Shown: positions 37,171 through 50,490, counted from the stretch's first letter. The stretch: DNA of 64,000 bases from Torreya grandis (GCA_037957365.1 JARHVA010000006.1:6387001-6451000), one strand, 5' to 3'. Translations and numbers: made by a program. Notes: generated by a model from the letters alone, not told the origin.

Positions 37171-37742
37171 TATAAATATAACTAGAATATTGATTAAAAT
37201 TCTTGATAATTGATGCCCTTGACCTATAATAAATAATATTTAGAATTGGCCTATGATTATTAGCATGTAGTAAAATTGAAATTGGAAGAAAAAATGTTAT
37301 TTTGCTCAGTGTGTAGGAAGATTACCAAGTAATTCCAAGATGTATTTGGAGAAGCCTTGATCTGCTTATATAATGTAATATTTTGAATATTTTCACTGAC
37401 TGACTTTACAAAAGTCATAAGAGATCCATTGTGAAATGTATCAATTTCAAAAAGGAACCATTTGAGTGTGGTAGACAAGGTTGCGCTAGTGGAGAACACT
37501 ACAATGTGGCCCTATCCAACCTAGCGTGGACCTATCCTAAAAGGATAAAAACTATTGTAAAAGGTATGGTAGAAACCTGTAGATTGAAATAGGGATTTTT
37601 ATATGACATTTTAAATAATTTCAAGATAATTGAAGCCCTTTTTATATATTATAAATTAGTAAAATGGTGAACAAACAATTAAGGTAAGGATGTAAAGATT
37701 AGACATTGTCAAGCACATAATGGTTAATTTTATGTGACTACA
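37171..37742 (-). other. Possible 3' LTR of element C, left end unresolved
   Basis: The right end, GTGACTACA at 37742, resembles GTGTCTACA of the A and B LTRs and is followed by a PPT-like tract, so this is probably LTR sequence. I could not align it with a second C LTR. A minus-strand open frame (37260-37499) shows no known domain. Confidence 0.35.
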
Positions 37743-37756
37743 ACTACCCCCACTCT
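37743..37756 (-). promoter_or_regulatory. Polypurine tract of element C
   Basis: Reverse strand AGAGTGGGGGTAGT next to TGTAGTCAC. It corresponds in position to the PPT of B at 44109. Confidence 0.5.
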
Positions 37757-40700
37757 ATTATAATGATGAAACAAAGTAAAATTACTAGATTAAAGTAGAT
37801 GTGAACCTAAGTGTGTATACACACATTATCTTTTGATGTGAAACTTGATCATGCAAGTTGTCTTAATGCAAAACTTACAACAATGCCACTAAAAGTAGTT
37901 ATTTTCCATATTTAAAAGTTGAAAATTTGAAACTTAAAATTTGAATTTTGAAATCAAAGTAAGAAAAGTATACACATGAAAGAGTATGCAATATAATTTC
38001 CATGTAGATTAAAAGTGGAGAAGTGATTTCCCCATTGTTGAGGCATTTCGAGAAATGTTGAATCATGTGGTGAATTGAGAGTGTTCAAGTCTCAATTTAA
38101 AAACCTTTGAATGCTCTTGACTTGGAAATACTATATGGTCCAACTCTCATTTGATTGTGTAGAGTACTCTATAAATATTTAAATGGGTGGAACCACCAAT
38201 TATGGCTTGCTACATATAAAAAGTGTAACCATAGATGTTGAGTGTCACTAGAATCTAATGTGGCCCACTTTCAATATGAATACAAATCACACCACTAAAA
38301 ACAAATATAAATTATATTTTAAACTTTTAAACTTGAGAAAATTGAAATTTTCATGTAACTTGAATGAATATCATGCCCCCCATACTGTATTGAATTGATA
38401 TTAAGTTTCCATTTGAACTTTGCAATTGTTGAAACCTGTATCTTTTTACAAAAAATCTACTTGTAACTGTAGGAATGAGTGCACATACATGTCGCACACC
38501 CCCATAATTTAAAAATTATGAATCATGATGTAATTTTTAAAATTATATTGTGCTATAAATCTGAAATTTTCTCTCGAGGACTTGATTTCTCAAGACAAGA
38601 CCATTGTGATGTCCCCATTTTGAAATGAGGGACATAGATTATACGTGACTTAGCTCAAAATTAGAATTATGTAATATGTTAAATATTTAATCATGTAGTA
38701 GTAATTAAAATTTTGAATGTATTGCATCATAGTATTTGAATACAGCATTAAATTTGCATGTAAATATGTGTTAGATAGATATATCATTAAATCACATAAG
38801 CAACAAGTGCATGCATCATGGAACTAAAATATAAAGTATGAGTAATGCATGATATGAATCTTGGTACTATAGTAACAAGTAATGAACAAGTAATCAATAT
38901 CACATGATGTCATATTGTTTGCATAATATGTCACACATAACATCTAAAGGCCTCAAACAAGGGACATGTGAATGTGACATAAGCACACAAGGACAAGGGC
39001 CACACACAAATAGCATAATTATGCCATATAAAATTTTCACATACAAGGTCAAGGTCCACATGCAATAATTAATCAAAGTCTATCTTATCATGTCGTAAAG
39101 TAAGAGTGAATCAGAAAACAAATGAGACAAGTTTTCATAATCCATATGTATCTATGTCATTATTATAAAATAACATTTTCATGTAACATATGTATAGTAT
39201 GAGTGATTAGCAAAACATTTGTATGATATATATCTCAACAAGGTATAATTTTTGTGGATGAATGTAACTTTTTAAATTGTTCACGAAGAACAAAAAGATG
39301 CCCCCAACTTAGCATTGTTGTTAGGTAATTAGGGAATCCCAACATAGAAACCGTGTAAAAATATGCCATGTATCACACTCAAATACCTCATGAAAAGCAA
39401 TTTGTATTGAAAATTGAAATACCATATCTATCAACATAGAACAAATAACATATGCAAGGAAGTAAGCTAGCAAGATTGAAAGTGATTTTAGGTCCTGATT
39501 TTAAATTTTTTAAAATACTTTAACTTTTTTAATTTTTGACATATATGATTTTTTTTGGAAGTTCTACCATATTTAAATATTTGGTATTTTTGAATTTTTT
39601 TTTTAGTATTTCCCAGATTTGTTTTTTTTATTTTTTCTCATATTTGAATAAAATATTTGAAAAGTGTTAAGAAGCAAATCTTCCAAAAATAGAAGAAAAT
39701 GGGGGGAATTCGAATAATCATCAACAAGGTGTTAAATCATAAAGTCGTAATAAGGAATGTAATCCACATGCCCCCAATGTATGTGTAAATGATTCATAAA
39801 AATATAGCTTAAATGATTAATATAGATAAGAATGTACATGTTCCTCATGGTCAAGAGAGAGATGTGATGATGTAAGTGCAATGGAAGCTATAACATGATA
39901 AGTATGCAATCATGAGTAGGAATTAAAATTTAAAGTGTTTTTAATATAGTTGTTTTGGATTATTCAAATTAGTTTTTAAGTTAAGAGGTCAAGTTTCCAA
40001 AGTGAAGATAAATTTAAGGCCTACACAAATGCTTAGATAAGGCATAGAAGAAGGAGCAATGAAATAACATAAAAAGGCTATATATAAGGAAAAATGCAAA
40101 TAGCTAATCAAGAGACTCAACCTAATTAGTGGATTAGAAGGAATTAGGAGGTTGTGTCCAACCAAGGATCTTATCAAGAGGATTCACATATGCATACTAG
40201 ACTGCATTATATGAAGGAATGACTTGTTGTGAAGAATATGTGCCAACTATGTATGCCTATAAATCTGAATGTCACATGTTGTAATATAACCTTGTGAATC
40301 AATGTTCAATATGCCCATGTATACTTATATCCTTGTGTAAAATAGGAGAAGATGTTAATACTTTTACCTATGATGAACCTCTTTGAATAACAGGTTGTGC
40401 CTTAGGATATGAAACCTCTTTTTAGGTGACACTTTATGCTTAAGAGAATGTACCATGCTCTTTGGAACTAACTAAATATGTTCATGTGTAACTGTATCAT
40501 GCTCATAAGTAGATGGAGAAATTGATTATATAATAGGTTCATGCTCACTAATAGATGATAAAATTTTAATGTGTTTTAGAGTATCTAAATCATGCTCTTA
40601 AATAGTTATGTAAACTATTTCATTACCATGTTTCTCAATGATTGTGTCAGGAAGTTGTTTTATAGTATAAGTAAACATGATTAGTGTCAAAGGATATTCA

Positions 40701-41300
40701 TATTGGATTCATGTAATTTTCATCACTTGATTATCATGAATATATTTGAGACATATATACACTATAAATGTATTGCTCTAAGATTTTATATCCAAGGGCA
40801 TCCCACTAGCATATCAAAGACCCATGTACTTGGTATAACTAATGATGGAGGGTGCATTATGAGAGGGAACACTTGTAAAGGTAGTATTATATGGTAAAGA
40901 GTATCTTGTGTATGGCCATAAAATGTTTGGATGACTCTATAAGTATCATGTAAATCTTGTTATGTATAACCAAGAGAGTAAAGGAGAGTTGTGGTGCATG
41001 CATTTTCACTTGATACATTGTCTATCATGACACTATGTATAGATTGTTTGTCAACATATGTGTGAATAAAGAGTTCACGTCTAACTGAATCATCATCAAT
41101 AATTTCACTATCATCAAATGTAGTCATAAGGTGTGATTATTGTTTACTTTTAATTGTACCAATGATGCTATCAAGTGGGTGTCCATATGTAGAAGGAGGA
41201 GGATGATCATTATATATATAGTGTACTTCATAATTATCCTTGTTATTTGTTTCAAGATTTAGAAAAGGAACTTTGTACATTTTGAGCTTTGAATTATCAT
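37757..41300 (-). other. 3' non-coding domain of element C
   Basis: No pol is recognisable. It includes a stretch related to the conserved 3' domain of B and H2 (about 38940-39080: CCTCAAACAAGGGACATGTG), CATGCCCCC motifs at 38372, 39301 and 39769, an LTR-like TGTGATGTCCCC start at 38607, and a T-rich patch at 39480-39640. Its beginning (37743-37860) matches the corresponding part of B (44109-44220). Confidence 0.5.
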
Positions 41301-41349
41301 TTACTTGTGGCTTAACTTCTTAAGTAGGTGTACTAATATAAATAATTTT

Positions 41350-42430
41350 CTCATCAATATGATCTTAAAGCTTGTGATTAATCTTGAAATTTTTGTTTGT
41401 AGAATGCCCAATACATCTATGGTAGTCACAATATACATTGTTATTTAATAAAATAGATTGTCATCTAGATGTATCCACTTCCATTCATAGAGGAAGAGCA
41501 TTAAGATTACATTCAAGTATATTTTGCAATAATACATGAAGATATGAAGGTAAAATTGAAAATTTACTCCTTGGTGGAGTTTGTAACTGAAGCTTTTGTA
41601 CTAGTTGTGAGATAACATTAACTTTAAATCTAGTTTCATTATTGTTTTCATTTGGTTTCCTCTTATAATTTGGCTTGCTTTAAAATTTGACATTTGAATT
41701 AGAAGGATCATTTGAATTATACTTAAACTTGTTCAAAGTAAGCAACTGGACCTCATGTTCTTTGACTTAATGGCATAATGCATCAAAATATTTAAACTTA
41801 TCAAACATAATTGACTCTTGAAGTGGAGATATCAAACTTTGTGTAAAGATATCTTGGAGCTCATCATCAACCATTTGATTTGTCAGTTTTTCTAGCATAA
41901 TTTTGTATCTTAGCACATATTCACTTATTATTTCTTCATACCATTATTTGAGATTTGAAATTTGATAATATGACAGATTTTCACCAGTTTTGATTGAAAA
42001 GTGTGTTAAAAATTGATTCACCAAAGAGTTTAAAGCCTTTACTGATTGAAGAGGAATATCATGGAACCATATAAAAGCATATTATTTGATATTTGTTGGA
42101 AATAACTTTGTTAATAATTTTTCATTATTTGCATAGTCTAGACAAGTTGCATCAAATGTAAATAGATGTTATTCAGGATCACCTTAACCTTCATATAAAT
42201 GAAGCTCATGAGCCACAAATCCAACTAGTAATGGATAAGATGCAAAAGGGTTATGTTATAAATAACATGAGGCCATATAGGGGATAGCATGAGAGATGGT
42301 TTTCTCAATGTGAGATAGCTTAGCTTGTAAATCAAAAAGTGCATGTTCAAGAGTAGAATTTGTAGAGGTAAGTGGATGACTATAAGTAGTATGAGTAGGA
42401 ATAGGCATAGATAGATTTTGGAGACCAAGT
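41350..42430 (-). pseudogene. Gag of element C
   Basis: The reverse strand encodes a gag core almost in one frame with a few stops: ATCLDYANNEKLLTKLFP, then AFIWFHDIPLQSVKALNSL, then NQFLTHFS, then YKIMLEKLTNQMVDDEL and DIFTQSLISPLQES. It ends with a knuckle near 41470-41400 (CDYHRCIGHS), where the last Cys is lost. It is clearly the same gag family as H2 (50491-52110), with parallel blocks such as LDYASNDKILSKLFPRSLK there. This is the capsid and nucleocapsid protein of a gypsy-like element. The PBS lies to its right at 42751. Confidence 0.85.
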
Positions 42431-42740
42431 GATGATATTATAGGTGTAGAAATAAAAATGAATACAATGGTATAAGTATCAACATTAGAATTAGGGGATT
42501 TGAAAACTCAAAAATGTAATTATTGTGGTGAAGATGTGGCCAATTTAACTTGATGTTATAAGTAGATTAATGATCTTAATCACCTTATGGAGGTTTTCTT
42601 TAAGACCTTGATGGAATTCAGATAGTTCTTACACTTGATTTTGATCTACTCCATTAAACTCATGTGGATCAATATGTGTTTCATATTCATTAGATTCCTC
42701 TTCATTACTTTCATAATCAATTTCAATGTGAACCTAATTT

Positions 42741-42751
42741 GTCTGATACCA
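42741..42751 (-). promoter_or_regulatory. Primer-binding site of element C
   Basis: Reverse strand TGGTATCAGAC, matching the initiator-Met PBS at its first nine bases, upstream of gag C. The LTR would begin just to the right, where element B has inserted about 100 bases further on. Confidence 0.65.
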
Positions 42752-42854
42752 AAAAATTTAAACTATAGCATTATTAGTTCAAGAAAAAAAATATCATGAC
42801 TAGTCATTACTAAATAAACCAAAGGAAGTTACATATGTGAAATATAAATGCCAC

Positions 42855-44108
42855 TATTTAACCCTACATTGAGAAGGGTCAATGTAGTATAGGGTTAAGA
42901 CTATAGAAATGAACAAGCACAAGGGTGATAAACAAGTCTATATCAAGCCAATTAATTGAAAACTAAGATAAAGTATTTCTTGAATTTAAATACTAAGATA
43001 TATTAAAAATAGAAAGTACAGATATTGATTGATATTGTAATAAATGGAAAATAATAGTACTTAGTTGGTTTATTGTGCACATGTAGATATGATATGGAAT
43101 AGGCTGGAAATAAATTAGATCTAGATTTTGGTCCAATCATTAGATTCTATAAATTTACACTCTATTGCCCCAGATGCTTGCATCAGATCTAGATAGTTAT
43201 GTTGATGCTAGTGTCTAAGTTAGATGTAGGTGTATAAAATAATATATTGATTATATATGGATTCAACCATATAGAACTTTAAGGGTTTTTTATTTTATTT
43301 CCTCTAGTGTGTTCAGATCTCATGCACAAGTTGTCATTCTTTGTCAAATGATAAAACCGTCTCTTCCTCACCCTTGGAGTGACTATAGAAAAATGGGTTA
43401 GTGGGCACATGATGTCAATTTTTCCAAAGGATACATATATCAATGGGTGTTTCTTACATATCAAATACTTTGAAGAGGGCCTCATACATATGCATCTCTC
43501 CCCTACATGTTGGCTTGTGTGTATAAGGATATAATGTGTGATAATCAAGTACATAAAGTGACCTAGCTTGTAATTTGGAAAATATGGCTCATGGAATGTT
43601 CCTTCAGTACTTAAAACCTATAAATGGGTTTTCCCTATGATTGATGTTGAAATAAGAAAGAATATGGAAACTTTTCTCATTTAAATTCTTGATTGAGTGA
43701 TTTTTATAAGTTGCTTTGTGAGTTGTTAGGTCTTTGCTAGGTAAGGAATGAATGAGGATTGATCATACATATATACCAATCACTTCAATAAATATCTCCT
43801 AATAAAGCACTTAGGGTGACCATAAGCACTAGGCACTTAATTTGGCATAAGATACTTGCATCAACATAGGCATCTGATTGGGATGCAAGTGTTTGGGAAG
43901 CTAGAAAATAAGTACAGGTCTAAAACTTTTAGAAGATGGTAAAAGTAGGTTAATAGAATTTTACATGGTATAGAAGGCCTGATCATTAGAATAACATTGG
44001 TTAGACTAAGAAATAAGAAATGGTCACAAGAGATAGTGAATGCGAGCCTTTTGGTAGTAGAAAGGTCTAGGAATTAAGGTGTTATATAATTCAGATTTAG
44101 TGTCTACA
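42855..44108 (-). repeat. 3' LTR of element B
   Basis: 1254 bases, ending TTTAGTGTCTACA on the plus strand. It aligns with 47427-48759 throughout (GGGTCAATGTAGTATAGGG, GTGAGTTGTTAGGTCTTTGC and other blocks). It contains the conserved LTR core at about 43310-43540. Confidence 0.9.
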
Positions 44109-44126
44109 TTTCCCCCCCTCTTTTAA
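44109..44126 (-). promoter_or_regulatory. Polypurine tract of element B
   Basis: Reverse strand ATTAAAAGAGGGGGGGAAA adjoining TGTAGACAC. A textbook PPT. Confidence 0.85.
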
Positions 44127-44965
44127 TCTAGTAATGAAATTACTAGTTTAAATGAAAAGAAATGTGTACTTAGGTATGTATAACACACGATGTATTTGTG
44201 TGAGCTCAACTTGAGTGTGTTACTTGTGATTAACCTATAACCAAGAGCATGTTATAATATATAATTAGTGCATATAATCTGGAATTGAAAGAATTTGAAA
44301 TTCTTGAAATTAAAGAGAGTGAGATTAAGATTGCACCTATGTATTGATGCAACCCTCTTGCCTTTTTCCAATTTGATTTGAATGAATGCTTTATTATAAA
44401 TCCTTAGAGCTGAGATTAGGACAATTTGGAAACCTATAATTGTAATATATATGTATGTATGTATGTATATATGTATATGTATTAGAGGATAACTTACCCC
44501 CAACCTAAGAGAAAAGGTGAGTTATCATCCGGTAGTTGAGGATAACTCAACTATGTAACCTAATCATACTTATAACCTAGTGAGTGTGAGTAATCCAAGT
44601 CATATCACATTATAAATTTGGTGAGGGTGGATGAGTTAATCACTCCATCCTATAAATTTGGTAAGATTGGGTGGTTTAATCACCTTAGCCTTGCCAAAAT
44701 CAAACCAACTACTATAGTATATTGACTCAATAATAGTCTATAAAAGTCCATCCTCATGTATAATAAAGTCTATATAAGTATTTTAAATCTAAAATTTATT
44801 TTTGATTTTATAACTTTAGGTGCTCTTTTGCATGGCACATGCACCTCATATATGTCTTCAGCTGAAACTTGGGTATAATAATGGTACTAATATATATGAT
44901 TCTATCATAAATGTGTATTTGAATCATATATTTGTGTAATATAACTAATTTTAAATTTTAAAAGT

Positions 44966-45114
44966 GTGTAATACATGTTTCCATGACATGCCCCCACCAA
45001 AATATAAAGCTAAGAACTCGAATAAATGTGGAGAATATGTTTTTATAGCATGCCCCCATTGAATCTAAAAATGTGAACAATGTGGAGGTAATACCTCTAT
45101 GATATGCCCCCACT
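44966..45114 (-). repeat. Three 33-nt stem-loops in element B
   Basis: Units at 44966-44998, 45028-45060 and 45082-45114. Read on the element's strand each has the same arms (GTGGGGGCATG and CTCCAC-type) and a 9-nt loop as the array at 8748-9167, and it also lies in the 3' part of the element. Confidence 0.8.
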
Positions 45115-46100
45115 AATATTTTCCCCCTTTTGAGGGTGAGAGGAAGTAGAAAATAGTAGTTACCTTACCTCAAAAGGATAAGATAATTGTATAATTTGTG
45201 TATGGATCATGTAGTCTATGGAAGTATCATGTATAGGTAGATACAACAATGAGGTAAATAATATATCATCACATCAAATCCTAAAATGCATGATATGAAT
45301 CATGGCAATGTCTAGATAATAACAATATAAGCTCAACAAGAAATCAAGCACACACACAAGGGCATTCAAAATTAAATCAAAATACAATGGTCTAAGGAGA
45401 CCTCAAACAAGGGGCATGTTCAAATGCCACACAATCGAAGGGAGATGACTTAGTCAAATGTCAACAAGGCAAGAAATGACATATTAAAATGTCCATACAA
45501 TAAGTAATGACATACTCTAATGTCAGAGTGAGTGAATAAAGGCATGGGGCCGCAAATAATGGAGCATATTCAAATGTTCAAACAAGTAATTAAATAGCAA
45601 ACAAGGCAAGATACTTAAGGAAGTAAAAAAAAAGGAAAGCATGGAACATAAGCAACCATCATAAACATATCATACTAGTCCTTAGATATATATGTTAGCG
45701 AAAAACATTATGTACGTAAAATATCAAGTACACTATGAAAGATATAAGCATGGATAAAGGCATGTGTAAGTATATAATTTCAAACATGATAATGAAAAAT
45801 GATCATAGAATGATATAACATGGGTGTATCATGATAAAATAAGTGAATACCCCAATGTCTATATGACATGACTAGATAGAAGGCTTAACATCTAAAAGTG
45901 TGTAGATCATATGCCTGGGTATGCATGTATCACACTCAAAAGATGCATGAAACATATGTGCATATAAAAAGGAATGGCATGTTATCTACCGACATGGAAT
46001 TAAAAATACAAGTGCCATAGAACTAATAGGTATAAGTATTACTAGGACCCAAGGATCTCATCAAGGAGATGCTTCTATGAAGGTCATGTATCATGTGTGT
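45115..46100 (-). other. Conserved 3' domain of element B
   Basis: About 45290-45500 matches H2 at 53260-53480 when reverse-complemented (TTGTATGGACATTT..., CATTTCCCTTCGATT, GTGGCATTTAAACATGCCCC, TTGCTTGTTGAGATTAT). No coding frame is kept across copies, so it looks like a non-coding functional or structural region. Confidence 0.65.
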
Positions 46101-46539
46101 CATATTCATATGTTGTGTAATCTATATCATCAGGATCATACCAATATTCTATATTATTAGGATCATAATCATCAAGGTAATCATTATTATAGGATAAATG
46201 TAACCTCTTAGGTTATTTTTCAACTTGTGATATACCATTTTGAGTATTTGTATATGAATAATTAATTGTGCCATACTATGGTTGTGACTTTTCTGGTATG
46301 CCATTATTTGTATCCGTGTGCACCTCATATGTTAATACCTCATGAACATCTTGAGCTATATGTTTTGCCTTGCATTTATCTTCATTTAATTTTTACTTTA
46401 TAAATATTGATTTGGTTTATATATACTGGGACCTATAGGTATGAATATATTGTGTGGTAAGATATGAGCGGATCAAAATGAAGTTTAAGTTTGCTCAATT
46501 GTGCATCTATCATATTGGTATTATAAATAGTATCATCAT

Positions 46540-47290
46540 TGTCATAATCATTTGTAATTATTAGAAACTTTGGTAATGGTATTTGCTCTATTTACTTATT
46601 ATTTTGACCCTTCTCTTTCTTTGAATTGTCTTTTGGTAACCATATTTATTGTTTTGGCACTTGAGTTTTAGGATAACTACTCATAATGCGAGTGGATTAC
46701 ATGAGTAATGTATCAATGATATGATCACCACTATCTTTAAGACTTTGAATTTTGTTTTGTAATGAAAAACAACAATCTATATGATTCACATGCATTCCAT
46801 GATAAGTACAATAATAATTGGATCTCCTTATAGGATGTAGGAGAGATAGTTGGATAACTTTGTGTCTAAGTATCTCCCTAAGGATTTCACTTGGCCTCTT
46901 AGTAGCCTTTTGGTCACTTTTTTAATCACTTATTTTCAATGTATCTTGTTGTAGCTTTCCATTTTGATATGAAACCTTGTTGGGTACAACAATGTTAGAT
47001 GAAGATGCAAATGCATGATTAACACTAGCATATTTTAGATTTTATATTTATGTACTTTGATTCTATAATTCTTTTATTAACTTGCTCATATTGATGATTT
47101 GATCTTTTAAGTTTTCACAAGCACCAACCCTAGGTGATTTGGATTGAATATGTATACATGTACCATTTAAGGATTTAAGAAGGGTGTATTGGCTACCCTC
47201 TTTTGGCATTATAGGATAGGCCACCTTACCTCTTGAAGGAGTGATAACATGGACCTAGTTAGAGGGATTGAGTTATCACCATCCTTAGGG
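46540..47290 (-). pseudogene. Truncated gag of element B
   Basis: The knuckle region is clear at about 46830-46720: YCTYHGMHVNHIDCCFSLQN followed by KIQSLKDSGDHIIDTLL, the CxYHxxxxH...C...L..KIQ.L pattern. Upstream, frames are broken and the WF...L core seen in C and H2 is missing, so the gag is internally deleted as well as decayed. Confidence 0.65.
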
Positions 47291-47378
47291 ATAGGTAGAG
47301 GAAGAAGTTATTTTCTATCCATATTAAACACGATTTTAGAATAATTTAAAATAAATTGTAATAATTAAGAGATCATAA

Positions 47379-47402
47379 AAACCCTAGAGAAAACTAGGAT
47401 TT
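47379..47402 (-). other. Leader hairpin of element B
   Basis: Arms AAACCCTAG and CTAGGATTT around a 6-base loop, giving 9 pairs with one wobble on the RNA strand. It begins 24 bases inside the LTR end, as a similar hairpin does in D. Confidence 0.65.
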
Positions 47403-47426
47403 GCATGGAAAGACACAAAGGTTAAA

Positions 47427-48759
47427 TGTTGAACCCTAAATTGAGATGGGTCAATGTAGTATAGGGTTAAGAATATAGAAATTCATAAGCACAAGGGTGA
47501 TAAATAGATTTATAGTAGGCTAATTAATTACAAACTCAGATAAATAATATCCTAAATTTATAATATTAAGATATGTTAAAAATAGAAAATATAATTATTG
47601 ATTGATTTTGTAATAAATGGAAAACAAGAGTATTTAGCTAATTTACTATGTACATATAGATATGATATGGAATAGGCTAGAAATAAATTGGATATAGATT
47701 TTAGGTCAATCATCAAATTTTAAATATTTGCACTATATGGCCCCAGACGCTTGCACTAGATCATGATAGTTGCATCGATGTTGGTGTTTGAGTTGGACGT
47801 AGGTGTCTAGTATGGAATATTGACTAGAATGGATAAGAATACCTAAAACCTATTGCATTTTATGTTGCCTTTGCTCTAGTGTTTTTAGATCTAACACATA
47901 GGATGTCACTCTTTGTCAAATGATAAAACCCTAGCTTCCTCACCCTTGGAGTGACTGTGAAAAAATGGGTTAGTGTGCATATGGTGTCAAAATGCCCCAA
48001 GGACCCCTATATCAATGGGCACTGATTACATACTAAATGCACCGAATAAGGCCTCAAATATATGTATTTTTCCCCTACATGTTGGCTTGTGTGTGCATAA
48101 GGATGCAAAGTGTGATAAGCAAGTATATAGAGTGACCTATCTTATAACTTGGAAAATATGTCTCATGGGATACTCCTTCAGTAATTCAGACTTGTAGATG
48201 AGTTGTCCCTATGACTGATGTTGAAATAGGAAAGAGTAGTGAAGTTTTTATCACTTGACTATTGGATTAAGTGCTTTTGGTAAGTTACCTTGTGAGTTGT
48301 TAGGTCTTTGCTAGGTAAGGACTAATGAGGATTGATCATGCATATATATCAATCCTTTCAATAAATATCTAGCATTAAATCACTTAGGCCAACCATAAGG
48401 GCATGTTACAATTGCAAATTTTATGAATTTAGGGCACTCAACACTTAGTTTGGCATAAGACACTTGCATCGACATAGGCATCTGGATGGGACACAAGTGT
48501 TTGGGAAGTTAAAAAATAGGTACAAGTCCAAAACTTATAAAAGATGATAATAAGTAGGTATATAGCATTTTCACAATGTAAAAGGCCTAGTCATCAAAAT
48601 AATAGTGGTTAGACTAAGAGATAAACAATAGGCATAAGAACTAGTAGATGCAAGCCTTTTGATAGTGGGAAGGTCTAGGAATTTAAGGGTACAACCATGA
48701 GAATAACTTGCCAAGTATATAAGACTAAGGTGTTATAAAATTCAAATTTAGTGTCTACA
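47427..48759 (-). repeat. 5' LTR of element B
   Basis: 1333 bases with intact TG...CA ends (TGTTGAACCC and GTGTCTACA on the plus strand). A TATA-like GATATATATG lies near 48345-48355 on the reverse strand. Conserved core at about 47890-48125. Confidence 0.9.
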
Positions 48760-48764
48760 ACCAC

Positions 48765-49030
48765 TCAATCTATCACTAACTTTAGACACATACAATACAA
48801 TATCAATCAAGCAATGCTAATTATTGTGAATATAAGATAAACAAAAATCAAGGTATAAGTGTGATCTAGGAAAAGGTTTGAATGATTGTGTGGGGTCTCA
48901 ATTATACTTTCTCATCCATTGATTAGTGTCAGCCCAATGTTTCAAAGCACAAATTATAGATGTAAAATTATATTTGTAGCTAACTAACCCCATTTCTAAG
49001 GATACGATGAGAGTAACTTCCCTAGGTAAT
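48765..49030 (-). other. Sequence between B and H2, probably LTR of C
   Basis: By position it continues the element C 5' LTR interrupted by B. No gene. Confidence 0.35.
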
Positions 49031-50383
49031 TGTAGACACTATTTTATGATTATATAGCACCTCAATATTGTACACTTAATAAACTCAGACCTTAGTTCTT
49101 CCTCTCAATTCTATATTGTACCCACTTCTACAAGTCTCACATTTGATCTATCTTGTGCCCCTTGACCTATATCTCTTATCATGACCAGTCTTATGTTGAT
49201 GAATCAATTCTACTATCTTGCCCAGACTGCTTAAAATGTACTTATTTTCCATCTCTACAAGTTTTGAGCATATACCTACTTTTATGTTTCCTAAATACTA
49301 ACATCTAAAATAGACACTAACATCAACATTAGTGTCCTGACTTGATGCAAGTGTCAAGTTTTCTAAAGTCATCTATTTTTCAAATGAAATGTATCCTAAT
49401 GGTTAGATTTAGTGCTTTAATGCAAGTTATTACTCTAAAATGATTGATATAAATACAAGATCAACACTCATTCATTCTTCATCTACAAGACCTAGAAGAA
49501 GACCAAAGAAATCAAGGCAACTTATCAAAATCACTCTATCAATCATTAAATTGAAAAAAGCTTCATTATTTCCATACCAATCATAGGTACAACACATCTA
49601 CATGTCTGAAGTGCTAAAGGAGCAGTCCAAGAGCTTGATTTTAAAAGTTACAAGTTAGGCTATTATTGTAATTTCTTTGTACAATATTACATGATTCACA
49701 CACAACTCAACACATAGGGGAGAACTACATGATTCAGAGGCCCTCTTATGGATTATTGGCTATGTATTCAGTGCCTTCTAACAATAGGGTCTTTGGGGTC
49801 ATCTCCACACTATGTGCCCACTAACCCATTTTCCCCCAAGGTCACTATGAAGATGGAAAACTAGGGTTTTTTTATTTCACAAGGTGTGACAATCTATGAC
49901 CTAGATATGAATGTACCAAAGTGGAGGTGAATTAAAATCTAGAAGTATATAGGTGGTCACATCCTTTTCTAGTAGGTATTCCATACAAGACACGTCAAAT
50001 CCGAATAGTAGCATCAACACAACCATCCCAAGCTGATGTTAGTGTCTAGAGCTCCAAAAGTGTTAGATCTAGAATCTAATGACTATTTTAGAATCTCCTT
50101 TCATCTTGATTTCTGCCTATTCTAGATCCCAAACTGGATTAGCATCAGAATAAGCTAAGTACATCACTTTTTTATCATTTCCATATCTAGCATAGTTTTA
50201 CTTTCCATATTTAGATTATCTCAACATAATAAATTTAATATATGTTTAAATCTGAGTTTAGCATCTAATTAGCCTATTATAGACCTGATTATCACCATTG
50301 TTCCATATCATTTCTATGTACCCCTTTAATCAAATCTAAGGTTAATAATAATAACACATTAGATCACATTTTAGGGTTAAACA
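49031..50383 (+). repeat. 5' LTR of element H2
   Basis: 1353 bases, TGTAGACACT to GGGTTAAACA, with a TATA box TATAAATA at 49448 and the conserved core at about 49690-49930. It aligns with the H1 LTR. No 3' LTR of H2 is seen; element D interrupts it at 53610 and the window ends. Confidence 0.85.
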
Positions 50384-50400
50384 TTTGGTGATCCTAATTC
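50384..50400 (+). promoter_or_regulatory. Candidate primer-binding site of H2
   Basis: TTTGGTGATCCTAATTC follows the LTR directly and resembles the same position in D (TTTGATGAACCTGAC). The tRNA is not assigned. Confidence 0.5.
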
Positions 50401-50490
50401 ATTTGAATGTAAATTTTTCTAATTCCTACAGTTTTAAACCAACTAAGGTTTTAAGTTATTGTACTTTTCCATTTCCTACTTTTATTTTGC

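Larger units (their letters stand above)
42855..48759 (-). mobile_element. LTR retrotransposon B, complete but without pol
   Basis: LTRs at 42855-44108 and 47427-48759 flank 3.3 kb. Flanking 5-mers GCCAC (42850-42854) and ACCAC (48760-48764) match at 4 of 5, supporting a single insertion. In reverse order it has LTR, leader hairpin, gag remnant, conserved 3' domain, three stem-loops, PPT, LTR. No pol is visible. It sits in the 5' end (LTR) of element C. Confidence 0.88.

Noticed and set aside
42855..48759. B LTRs as a shared LTR of two tandem elements
   Set aside because: Considered because gag C lies to the left of the left LTR, but the matching 5-mers outside both LTRs support one element inserted into C.
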